Of a DNA stretch of 36,718 nucleotides, positions 17,530 through 24,760 are shown piece after piece. The position numbers and the translations under genes are program-made. Location of the stretch: NCBI GenBank assembly GCA_029555385.1, contig JAKPSH010000082.1, forward strand, positions 1 through 36,718, read 5' to 3'. The notes beneath the pieces are model-generated. The model was given only the letters and a program-made list of their open reading frames with translations, ran no database searches and was not told where the DNA came from. How positions within the stretch are numbered: the first letter of the stretch is position 1; the number at the start of each line of letters is the position of its first letter. Source of the stretch: Pseudomonadota bacterium. Its GTDB lineage: Bacteria; Bdellovibrionota_C; UBA2361; SZUA-149.

Positions 17530-17838
17530 ATGGGCATATTAGCAGCATTAGCTCCGGCTTTAGCACCAGCAGCAAACAGCGTTATGCAGTCTTCGGGCAG
17601 TGCTCCGCGTGAATCTGACGCTGGCAAAGCTCACAGTTCTAATGCCGGGGTAGTAGTATCGTCTCAAGCGGCCGTGGTCACCTTGAGCATGGAGAGCAAA
17701 GGCCGTGCAGCATCAGCCGGACCGGATGGACGGCGGGTTGATGCTGGATTTGAGAAGCAGGACGCAACAGGCAAATCGGCTGCCGAACACGAAGAACAGA
17801 AAGAAAAAGTGAAAGGCAAGCTGGACGTAGCTGCTTAG
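17530..17838 (+). CDS. Small low-complexity protein, uncertain
   Basis: 102 residues, rich in Ala, Ser, Lys and Glu, with no recognisable domain. The N terminus MGILAALAPALAPAANSV is mildly hydrophobic. The middle (SSQAAVVTLSMESKGRAAS) loosely recalls the short structured element of FlgM-like disordered proteins, but this is only an impression. The C terminus is a charged stretch (EHEEQKEKVKGKLDV). No ribosome binding site is visible before the ATG. The frame stands alone, diverging from mtaB. It may be a real disordered protein or a chance frame. Confidence 0.35.
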   Translation: MGILAALAPALAPAANSVMQSSGSAPRESDAGKAHSSNAGVVVSSQAAVVTLSMESKGRAASAGPDGRRVDAGFEKQDATGKSAAEHEEQKEKVKGKLDVAA

Positions 17839-18400
17839 TGCGCTTTGCTTAATGCGTCTCACCGCAACCGGGTTCCACCCGAAACGCCACTCGTGCCTAT
17901 TTTCTCTTAGCAGTTAATTTTACACTTAAAGGGCCTGTCGCAAAATGCAGCCCCTGCTGCGCATGAGAGATTTTGGCTGCGACTTCGTCGGTGCGCGCAA
18001 AAAAATCCTGCGACGTGTCACAAGCTTACACGACTCGGATTTTTTCACGCGCCCTCCTTGTCTCGCCTAAAATCTCCCATTCTCGCTCCGGAGCCCCGCT
18101 ACGCGACAGGCCCTTAAAGACTCTATGAGGAAAACAAGGCCGTGCTGGAGTTATTCGTTTATTTCACCGACAAGCGCGCCAATCTCGTTCCTTGACAAGC
18201 ACATATGATTAGGGGTAAACGTCAATAACCTATGAAGCGTTGGCGACTCTATTTCTTTTCTTATTTTTATTTCCCGCTCTGCGGGTAAATAACAAGTCTT
18301 TTGCCGTCACGGCACCACACAATTTAAGCATTTTTTGAAAATACTGCGGGAACTGATGCCAATTTGGGTGCATGTTCCGCCAGAGAGAAGCGAAGCTCAG
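17839..18400. other. Intergenic region with MITE-like element and aro leader
   Basis: 562 bp without a convincing gene. It holds the 187-bp palindromic element at 17929-18115. Downstream is a perfect -35 box TTGACA (18192-18197) with only a poor -10 match (TAAACG at 18216). There is a short tight hairpin CCCGC-TCT-GCGGG (18273-18285) and an odd palindrome TGCCGTCACGGCA (18302-18314), a possible operator or leader structure ahead of the DAHP synthase gene. A 24-codon coding-like fragment (18121-18195) has no start and no recognised family. Confidence 0.55.
17929..18115. repeat. 187-bp near-palindromic MITE-like element
   Basis: Perfect 13-bp terminal inverted repeats, AAGGGCCTGTCGC (17929-17941) and GCGACAGGCCCTT (18103-18115), bound the element. 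The interior is also imperfectly self-complementary (AGATTTT...AAATCTC, GCGCGCAAAAAAATCC...GGATTTTTTCACGCGC) and centres on an AAGCTT at 18022-18027, so the whole unit could fold as one long hairpin. TTAA occurs at both edges (17926-17929 and 18114-18117). It has no coding capacity, as expected of a non-autonomous miniature element or a large REP/BIME-type repeat. Confidence 0.8.
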
Positions 18401-19552
18401 ATGCCTATACCAAAACATATCGACAGACAGACGGCCGGCGCAAACGACTCTCCCCTGCCGTCATTGGACGAACTGCGCTGCATTGTTCCCCTTGCGGCGC
18501 GCGAGCAAAATTTCGTGCAGCGTGCAAGCGATACGATCAAACGCATTCTAACCGGGGAAGACCCACGGCTCTTGGTCATTGCCGGCCCTTGTTCGCTGAG
18601 CCATTTGGACGCGGCTGGTGAATACGCGCTTCGTCTTACAAAACTTGCGCGGGAGCTTGAGGATGAGATGTTTCTCGTGCTTCGTGCCTACATCCATAAG
18701 CCGCGCACGTGCCTCGGCTGGAAGGGTTTTGCGGTGGATCCATTCTTAGACGGCAGCAACTGCACGGCTTACGGTTTGCGGGCAACAAGAGAGTTTTTTG
18801 TTTCACTTTCGCAGATCGGCGTGCCGCTGGCTGTGGAAGCTCTTGATCCTTTGGTCCACCAGTATGTGGAGGAGATGGTTTCCTGGACAGCGATTGGCGC
18901 CCGCACCACGGAATCGCAAATGCATCGTGAGTACGCAAGCGGCTTGGCGCATGCCGTGGGATTCAAGAACCCGACAAGCGGCAAGCTGCAGCCGGCCTTT
19001 GATGCCGTGCGTGCGGCACGAAGCGCACACAGCCGCATCGCCGTAGACAGCTCCGGAAGACTGACCCAAACGGTGACGGCAGGCAATCCTTTCGCCCATA
19101 TTGTATTGCGCGGCGGCCCTGCGCCCAACTATCAGCCGGCAGCCGTGCAAGCTTGCGCTGAGGAGCTTTTACATAATGCGCTTCCACCATGGGTGATCGT
19201 CGATTGCAGTCATGGCAACTCGCAAAAAGAAGCACAGCGCCAAGTGCATGTATTTAAGGAATGCCTGCGGCAAATCACGGCGGGAAGTTCCCCGATTCGA
19301 GGCTTGATGCTGGAGAGCAATATTTTCGGCGGAGCGCAAAAGATGCATGAGCACGCAGCTAAATTGATTCCTGGTTTATCGCTAACTGACGAGTGTTTGT
19401 CCTGGGAGGACACAGAAGAGCTGCTCTGCGCCGGCGCCCAACAATTGCGTAAGCGAAGGCTGGAACGGATAACTCTCGATCGGCAGCCGCTGCGTATCCA
19501 GCCGCCCGCAGCGCAAATGCCCCGACTCCAGCACCCCGATGGCACTGCGTGA
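18401..19552 (+). CDS. Class I (AroG/F/H-type) DAHP synthase
   Basis: 383 residues from the ATG at 18401; in-frame starts at 18335 (TTG) and 18356 (ATG) would add residues without family similarity. 3-Deoxy-D-arabino-heptulosonate-7-phosphate synthase condenses phosphoenolpyruvate and erythrose-4-phosphate in the first step of the shikimate pathway. Characteristic blocks are GPCS (62-65, metal-binding Cys64), KPRTCLGWKG (100-109), GARTTESQMHRE, HAVGFKNPTSG, HIVLRGGPAPNY, VDCSHGNSQK, the ESNIFGG segment and TDECLSWEDTEELL. These match the E. coli-type I-alpha enzymes, which are feedback-inhibited by aromatic amino acids. The C-terminal 30 residues (from about 350) are extra and basic/Pro-rich. 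No other aro gene is near. A TTGACA box and hairpins lie in its leader. Confidence 0.95.
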   Translation: MPIPKHIDRQTAGANDSPLPSLDELRCIVPLAAREQNFVQRASDTIKRILTGEDPRLLVIAGPCSLSHLDAAGEYALRLTKLARELEDEMFLVLRAYIHKPRTCLGWKGFAVDPFLDGSNCTAYGLRATREFFVSLSQIGVPLAVEALDPLVHQYVEEMVSWTAIGARTTESQMHREYASGLAHAVGFKNPTSGKLQPAFDAVRAARSAHSRIAVDSSGRLTQTVTAGNPFAHIVLRGGPAPNYQPAAVQACAEELLHNALPPWVIVDCSHGNSQKEAQRQVHVFKECLRQITAGSSPIRGLMLESNIFGGAQKMHEHAAKLIPGLSLTDECLSWEDTEELLCAGAQQLRKRRLERITLDRQPLRIQPPAAQMPRLQHPDGTA

Positions 19553-19563
19553 AGAACCCCCTG

Positions 19564-19603
19564 AAAAAAACTGCCCCCTGTCCGTATTGCTGCGAACAGG
19601 GGG
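19564..19603 (-). terminator. Intrinsic terminator downstream of the porin gene
   Basis: On the minus strand an 8-bp stem CCCCCTGT/ACAGGGGG (arms at 19596-19603 and 19574-19581, 14-nt loop) is followed after three bases by seven T residues (plus-strand A run 19564-19570). It lies 61 bp past the porin stop. On the plus strand the same hairpin sits just behind the DAHP synthase gene but lacks a T tract. Confidence 0.75.
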
Positions 19604-19620
19604 ACAAGTGTATTTGACAT

Positions 19621-19650
19621 AACGGTTTCCTCCTTGCGGAGGAAACCGTT
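19621..19650. repeat. Perfect 13-bp hairpin in porin 3' region
   Basis: AACGGTTTCCTCC (19621-19633) and GGAGGAAACCGTT (19638-19650) form a perfect 13-bp stem with a 4-nt TTGC loop, 14 bp after the porin stop. No T tract follows in either direction. It may stabilise the porin mRNA 3' end ahead of the terminator at 19564-19603. Confidence 0.8.
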
Positions 19651-19664
19651 AATCCAAGCTCGCC

Positions 19665-20792
19665 TTAGAAATACCCCACGAGGTTGAGCTTGTATTCCAG
19701 ATCCGTGGTGCTTTCGCCGCCGTCTGCCGGCTCCGTATCAACCCAAGTAAGCACGTTTTGGACCTTCAGGTTGTGGCCCTTGAGGAAATAGTTGAACACA
19801 AGAGCATATTCCGACTGGGTATCGACGCCATACAGCTCGTCGTCGGGATCCAACCATCCATAACGGGCGCCAAAGCCGAGCTTGCCGGTGACATACATTG
19901 CTTGCAGCAAGAACCCGAGATCATCAGCGGAATCATCTCCCTGAACATCATCAAGTTCAACCTTCTGCCAAGCAACTTCACCGGAAACCTCGAGACCAGC
20001 AACACGAATTGCCGCATCACCATTGAGCGCAACTTTGTCAAAATCAACATCGATTTCTTCATCGTCAACGCCAATCAGCTCGCTGCCCTGACCATAATCG
20101 ATAGCCATGCCGATTGTCCCAGCCAAGTCCTGGGTTTTGCGGAAGTCACCTTCCTCACCGCGGCTGCCAAACTCGCCAAGAGCGAAATCAAGACCGGCTA
20201 CGCCATTATGTTTATTATCGCGGCCAGGCTGATTGATCCCTTCGCCGGTTGACTCACCATTGTAAATACCAATGTAGAAGTTACCGACCGGAAACACTCT
20301 TGCTGCCTGCACACCTTGCATACGGGCCAACGTGAACCAATCATTCACTTCGCTGCGCGTCGCAAAGAACAGTGCCTGCTCAGAGAGCCTTTCTTGGCGC
20401 AGAAAAGCAGGCTTAAATTGTCCCATCTTCAGGTTAACCAACTCCTCATTATTCCACTGCAGCCAAGCATCCTTCAATTCGCTGCCGCCGCTGTCCGATG
20501 CAAAATCCGGATAGATCATGTAGCTGAACTCTTTATTGAGCATATTGCCGCTGACAATGTAACGAGCATTTTTTACCGCGAAGCTCGAAGTATCATTGCC
20601 GCCATCTTCATCGGTATAAGTGTAACGTGAAATTAGTAAAAAATTCAGCTTAAGATCAAATTCATTTCCGAACTCAAGCCGCGTTCCGTCCTTATAGTAA
20701 ACTTTCGCTGCAGTATCTTCCGCACTGGCTGCACTAGTCGCGAAAGAAGCAACCAGCAAGGCTGCGGCAAAAATTGATATCATCTTACGCAT
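19665..20792 (-). CDS. Phosphate-selective porin O/P family outer-membrane protein
   Basis: 375 residues from the ATG at 20792, which has GGAGG upstream; a longer frame to 20864 lacks one. Signal peptide MRKMISIFAAALLVASFATSAASA is cleaved before EDTAAKVYYKDG. Alternating beta-strands end in YKLNLVGYF, the C-terminal Phe recognised by the BAM machinery. Motifs of the OprO/OprP family include GTRLEFGNEFDLKLN near the N terminus, DAWLQWNNEELVNLKMGQFKPAFLRQERLSEQ (about 117-148) and LGFGARYGWLDPDDE near the C terminus. Family members form trimeric anion-selective channels, often for phosphate or polyphosphate. Many acidic residues in the loops (GVDDEEIDVDFDK) may instead indicate another ligand. 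The strong RBS and two 3' hairpins suggest high expression. Confidence 0.9.
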   Translation of the reverse strand: MRKMISIFAAALLVASFATSAASAEDTAAKVYYKDGTRLEFGNEFDLKLNFLLISRYTYTDEDGGNDTSSFAVKNARYIVSGNMLNKEFSYMIYPDFASDSGGSELKDAWLQWNNEELVNLKMGQFKPAFLRQERLSEQALFFATRSEVNDWFTLARMQGVQAARVFPVGNFYIGIYNGESTGEGINQPGRDNKHNGVAGLDFALGEFGSRGEEGDFRKTQDLAGTIGMAIDYGQGSELIGVDDEEIDVDFDKVALNGDAAIRVAGLEVSGEVAWQKVELDDVQGDDSADDLGFLLQAMYVTGKLGFGARYGWLDPDDELYGVDTQSEYALVFNYFLKGHNLKVQNVLTWVDTEPADGGESTTDLEYKLNLVGYF

Positions 20793-20947
20793 GCTAATAT
20801 TGCCTCCAATAGTGTCTCTACCAAAATACCCGCTTCCCGGAGACGACAAACCGGGAGCACACACGAACTAAGCGCTAGCGGCCTAACTGCTTCTGTGATT
20901 GCCCATAAGCCCCTATACGCCAAGGCTAAAGCTGATGTGATGCTACT

Positions 20948-21136
20948 ATGGCTCAAGCCGCGCGCGCAAAGAAAAAAGCACCGGACAGTTCATGGAAAAT
21001 CAGTGGCTATTCGGACAGGTTCATTACCCGTAAAGCGCAGACGCCGCTTAATCCTCTGAAATTATTAGAGGCTCAATCACGCTCAGTTCGATCGGAAATG
21101 CGGCCTAACGAATTTCTAATGAAACAACACGATTAA
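20948..21136 (+). CDS. Short basic ORF, doubtful
   Basis: 62 codons starting at an ATG with no ribosome binding site. The product would be basic at its N terminus (AARAKKKAPDSSWK) and has no recognisable domain. It lies in the 394-bp spacer between the porin and the metalloprotease, which otherwise carries only the porin leader. Listed because the frame is the only candidate in that spacer. Confidence 0.25.
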   Translation: MAQAARAKKKAPDSSWKISGYSDRFITRKAQTPLNPLKLLEAQSRSVRSEMRPNEFLMKQHD

Positions 21137-21186
21137 AGCAAAACCGGAGGCCCCTCATAATATCGGTGAGAGATCCTTAGTCCGTT

Positions 21187-21756
21187 TTATTCAGACTTAC
21201 CCGGGAGCACACTCGATGACATCCATCTTTCAGAACAAACCAGCAGACCAAGAGCCGCGCTGAAGACAATTACCATCCCCGCCGCATGAAATAATCTCCC
21301 TATCGCCTCACTCTTCTCAAGCAGGCCCCACTGAGTGCACAGCCAGTTCCAGTCATGCACCTTGTTTCCAGCAATAATGCCGAACAGCGGCAGCGCCTGT
21401 TTCTTTGCATCAGCAGCATAGGGCGCAATGTGTCGAAAGTTCTCGCCAAACCAGAAAAGCGCAGCCCACACTCCAGCCGCACACTGTTTGCGGACAAGAT
21501 AAAAAGCCAAAACCAGCGGCACAAACAGTTGAAACAATGTTCCGCCTAGAATATGCAGCGTCATCCCATCGAAACTGAAAAAAGTGTGCCCAGCTTCATG
21601 AATTAAGAGATCCACTATACCGGCAACTACCAGCATGCCGTCCGCCAGCCAAAACGAAGGCGATGAAGGAAAATAAATGCGCAACGCGAAATAGAACAAG
21701 GCGCACGCGGCACCAAAGCGCAACAAGAAATGCTTGCCCTTCAATTTAGTAGTCAT
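21187..21756 (-). CDS. Polytopic membrane protein with HEAGH zinc-protease motif
   Basis: 189 residues from the ATG at 21756; the longer frame (to 21942) overlaps the divergent glycosyltransferase gene and adds non-membrane sequence. About five hydrophobic segments are visible. The first two flank LLIHEAGH (His53, Glu54, His57), a gluzincin-type HExxH placed at a membrane segment, as in intramembrane or membrane-anchored metalloproteases. A following GMTLHILGGTLFQLFVPLVLAFYL resembles the glycine-rich segments of small conserved integral membrane proteins of this type. A third zinc ligand is not obvious; candidates are His/Asp/Asn in NFRHIAPYAADAK and KVHDWNW. Substrate unknown. It is divergent from the GT-PAS gene by about 136 bp. 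Confidence 0.8.
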   Translation of the reverse strand: MTTKLKGKHFLLRFGAACALFYFALRIYFPSSPSFWLADGMLVVAGIVDLLIHEAGHTFFSFDGMTLHILGGTLFQLFVPLVLAFYLVRKQCAAGVWAALFWFGENFRHIAPYAADAKKQALPLFGIIAGNKVHDWNWLCTQWGLLEKSEAIGRLFHAAGMVIVFSAALGLLVCSERWMSSSVLPGKSE

Positions 21757-21892
21757 TTCATCACCAGGCCTATGCGCAACATGCTGCACTTGCACAATTG
21801 GAGCTATAATCTCTAACTCTTGCATTAACCCACGTAAAGCAGGTAGCATCCAAGAACATGGTTTTCCTACAGCAATACGCAGTAATCGTAAT

Positions 21893-23599
21893 ATGCCAAT
21901 TTTTAAAGAAGAAGAAGAGGAATCCAATCGCGCAAACCGCACGTCGCCGAGTCAGCGCGTGCTTGTTATCGCGCCGCAGCCTTTTTTCGAGTGGCGCGGC
22001 TCACCAATTAGAGTTTCTTTTCTGTTACGCGCACTGGCCGAAAGCGGTTTTGACGTAGATCTGCTCTGCATGCCGGTAGGGGCACCGTTCACCTGCCCGG
22101 GAGTAACCGTGCTCAGGCCGCCCAATGTATTCGGCATCAAATCAATGCCAATCGGCCCATCTCTGCGCAAAGCGCTGTTTGATCTGCTGCTTTTTATGCA
22201 GACACTCTTTCTTGCGGCGACACGCCGTTATTCGGCGATTCACGGCATCGAGGATGCCGGCATCATCGCGGCACTAATTGGACGAATTTTCTCGATTCCT
22301 GTGGTATATGAGAAACACAGCGATCTCGACTCCTACCGCGGAGGTTTGCTGCGCAATGCAATTCTGCGCGTCTATTCAGTTGTTGAGCGATGGACAATCA
22401 GTCTAGCCAACGCGATCATTGCAACCGGTCCGGGGTTGGCGCAACAGGTGAAGCAGAGCGCCCCTGGCGCCAATGTCCATCATATCTTTGACATTCCCTC
22501 CTCAGTTAAAGGCGCAGATGCAGAGCGCACAAGCGCTGTCCGGGGCCATCTTAAAAAAAGTCCTGATGAAATCCTCGTGACTTACGTTGGTTCGTTTGCC
22601 GTCTACCAAGGAATCGACTTGTTGTTTGCGAGCATACCCAAAGTGCTGCAGACGCACACCCAAGCACGTTACATTATTATTGGCGGCAGCAAACATGAAA
22701 TCGCACAGCGCAAAAACGACCTTGCGCAGTTCGGCCTGGCGGAGCGCGTAAGCTTCATCGGCAAGATTCCTCCGGACGATCTGCCCAACTATTTGGCCGC
22801 ATCCGATATTCTTTTATCCCCGCGCATTGCCGGACAAAACACCCCGTTGAAGCTGCTTGACTATTTCGCGGCGGGCAAACCAATTTTGGCCGCTGACACG
22901 GCAGCAAACCGGCTTCTGCTCAACGAAAGCATGGCGCTCTTTGCCAATGCTTCGCCCGCCGCATACGCAGACGGCACTATCCGGCTGCTCAATGACCCGG
23001 AGCTCCGCGCACATCTCGGCAGCAAGGGGCAGCAGCTTGTGCGGAACTTTTATAACTTTTCGTGCTTTAAAGAACGGCTCAAGTCGTGCTACGACGGTGT
23101 AATTTATCAAGCAGCTGCAGCACAAACGCGCGTGGCCGCGGCATCTGCCGCCATGATTCGCGATGCAGACGGCAATATTGCCGTGTGGGATGTCGGGGCA
23201 GAAAAGCTATACGGATTTAACGCAGCGGATGCCGTGGGCAGCATCTCGCATGATTTACTGCGTACAGAGTTTCCGGAGAAACTGGGGGCGATAGAACAAA
23301 AGCTTGAGCAGGAAAAGAAATGGGAAGGAGAACTCCTGCACACGACGCAAAAAGGAACAAAGCTGCGCGTCTTCAGCTCGTGGCAGCGCATTGAAACAGT
23401 GGACGGTTTAACTCAAATTTTTGAATTAAACCAACCGCTCGATGAGAACCAAGATCTACATGGCGGACAAGACAAGGAACAACCAGAGGGCAATGCCGCT
23501 AAAAGGAAGCGCAGCGCTTCTTTTTCCGATGTGACGCTTGCTGCCTCTTGTCCGGAGGTTGTGGACTTTGTGTTCGGGATTAGAGAAATGGTTATTTGA
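21893..23599 (+). CDS. GT4-family glycosyltransferase fused to a C-terminal PAS domain
   Basis: 568 residues from the ATG at 21893 (no clear ribosome binding site). Residues about 22-405 are a GT-B glycosyltransferase: N-terminal RVLVIAPQPFFEWRGSPIR (donor-loop Gly), EKHSDLDSYRGG, C-terminal VTYVGSFAVYQGIDLL, then SFIGKIPPDDLPNYLAASDILLSPR and QNTPLKLLDYFAAGKPILA, equivalent to the EX7E sugar-nucleotide site with an altered first acidic residue. After a short Ala-rich linker, residues about 415-512 form a PAS fold: RDADGNIAVWDVGAEKLYGF, HDLLRTEFPE, KWEGELLHTTQKGTKLRV, SSWQRIETVDG. The final 50 residues are charged and variable. A PAS sensor on a sugar transferase is unusual and may tune activity to redox state or a small ligand. 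The SDR gene follows after 10 bp. Confidence 0.9.
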   Translation: MPIFKEEEEESNRANRTSPSQRVLVIAPQPFFEWRGSPIRVSFLLRALAESGFDVDLLCMPVGAPFTCPGVTVLRPPNVFGIKSMPIGPSLRKALFDLLLFMQTLFLAATRRYSAIHGIEDAGIIAALIGRIFSIPVVYEKHSDLDSYRGGLLRNAILRVYSVVERWTISLANAIIATGPGLAQQVKQSAPGANVHHIFDIPSSVKGADAERTSAVRGHLKKSPDEILVTYVGSFAVYQGIDLLFASIPKVLQTHTQARYIIIGGSKHEIAQRKNDLAQFGLAERVSFIGKIPPDDLPNYLAASDILLSPRIAGQNTPLKLLDYFAAGKPILAADTAANRLLLNESMALFANASPAAYADGTIRLLNDPELRAHLGSKGQQLVRNFYNFSCFKERLKSCYDGVIYQAAAAQTRVAAASAAMIRDADGNIAVWDVGAEKLYGFNAADAVGSISHDLLRTEFPEKLGAIEQKLEQEKKWEGELLHTTQKGTKLRVFSSWQRIETVDGLTQIFELNQPLDENQDLHGGQDKEQPEGNAAKRKRSASFSDVTLAASCPEVVDFVFGIREMVI

Positions 23600-23609
23600 G
23601 AGGATTACC

Positions 23610-24620
23610 TTGGAGAAAATACCTGCTGATGCGAAAGTGCTGATAACAGGTGCTACCGGTTTTACCGGTTCTTGGCTGACAAAAAAACTCGCGCAAAGCT
23701 GCGCTGAAGTCAGGGCTATTGCACGTCCCAGTTCGAACTTAACGCAGTTTGCGGGCCTGCCGATCAATTGGTTTCGTGGACAAGTCTACGATCCAGAATT
23801 GGTCAAGTCAGCCGCAAAAGGCGTAAACTATATCTTCCACGTCGCCGCTGCCTTTCGTGAAGCAAGAATCAGCGATGAGGAGTACCGGAAAGTTCATGTT
23901 GACAGCACCAAGCTGCTGGCCGAAGAAGCCCTGGCCAATACGGAATTCAAGAGACTGATTCACACCTCAACAATGGGCGTACACGGCCATATCGAAAACC
24001 CGCCGGGCAGTGAAGCATCTCCGTATGCGCCGGGCGACATCTATCAAGTGACCAAACTCGAGGGCGAACTGTGGCTGCACGAGTTTGCGCGGGAGAAGAA
24101 GCTGCCGTATACCGTGATTCGTCCAATGGCGATTTACGGACCCGGCGACCGGCGCTTGCTCAAAGTTTTCAGAATGCCGCTGCTGCCGGTCATTCCCATC
24201 CTCGGCTACGGGAAGTGTCTCTACCATCTGATTCATGTCGACGATTTAACTGATGCAATGATCCATGCCGCGATGCATCCCGCAGCACTTTCTGAACCAT
24301 TCCTGATTGGCAACAGTGAATCAATTCCGCTTGCGGAAATTCTGTCGATTATCGCGGCAGAGTACCGGCGGCCGTGCCGCACCGTCCGCCTGCCGGTCAC
24401 GCCGTTTTTTATTCTTGGCGACATCTGTGAGGCTGTCTTCCGCCCGCTGGGCATCGAACCGCCGATATACCGCAGGCGCGTCGCCTTCTATACCAAAGAC
24501 CGTTCGTTTGATACGCGAAAGATGCGTGAAGTGCTCAGATTTACACCGCGCTTATCGAACCGGGAAGGCATTGTGCAGACTGCCCGGTGGTATGTTGAAA
24601 ACGGATGGGTCAAACCTTGA
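23610..24620 (+). CDS. Extended SDR NAD(P)-dependent epimerase/dehydratase
   Basis: 336 residues from a TTG at 23610, chosen because GAGAGG lies 6 nt upstream and the Rossmann motif then starts near the N terminus; upstream TTG codons lack this. GATGFTG (14-20) binds the dinucleotide. The active-site tyrosine and lysine are YQVTK (Tyr145, Lys149), with the preceding Ser/Thr in HTSTMGVHG. The C-terminal region (VAFYTKDRSFDTRKMREVLRFTPR) is typical of 3-beta-HSD/epimerase-like extended SDRs, including sugar-nucleotide epimerases and HpnA-type proteins. Ten bases after the GT-PAS gene, it probably prepares or modifies a nucleotide sugar or a lipid acceptor for that enzyme. Exact substrate is open. 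Confidence 0.88.
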   Translation: MEKIPADAKVLITGATGFTGSWLTKKLAQSCAEVRAIARPSSNLTQFAGLPINWFRGQVYDPELVKSAAKGVNYIFHVAAAFREARISDEEYRKVHVDSTKLLAEEALANTEFKRLIHTSTMGVHGHIENPPGSEASPYAPGDIYQVTKLEGELWLHEFAREKKLPYTVIRPMAIYGPGDRRLLKVFRMPLLPVIPILGYGKCLYHLIHVDDLTDAMIHAAMHPAALSEPFLIGNSESIPLAEILSIIAAEYRRPCRTVRLPVTPFFILGDICEAVFRPLGIEPPIYRRRVAFYTKDRSFDTRKMREVLRFTPRLSNREGIVQTARWYVENGWVKP

Positions 24621-24760
24621 CTTTTGATGAGTCTGCCGCCCGTGAGCATGGCTCATTATCTCCCTAAAGAACCGGGTATTTGGCATCCTTTAACGAGCTG
24701 GTAAAATCAGTATCAGGACTTGGAAACTGGTATGGTTCTTTTCCTGGAGGATGTCCGGCC

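Noticed and set aside
17530..18115. Possible CRISPR or phage attachment site around the palindromic element
   Set aside because: There are no regularly spaced direct repeats, no tRNA and no integrase; the structure is a single inverted repeat.
18121..18195. 24-codon coding-like fragment (LYEENKAVLELFVYFTDK)
   Set aside because: No start codon or RBS, and a stop lies just upstream in the palindromic element. It may be the remnant of an interrupted gene, but it is too short to name.
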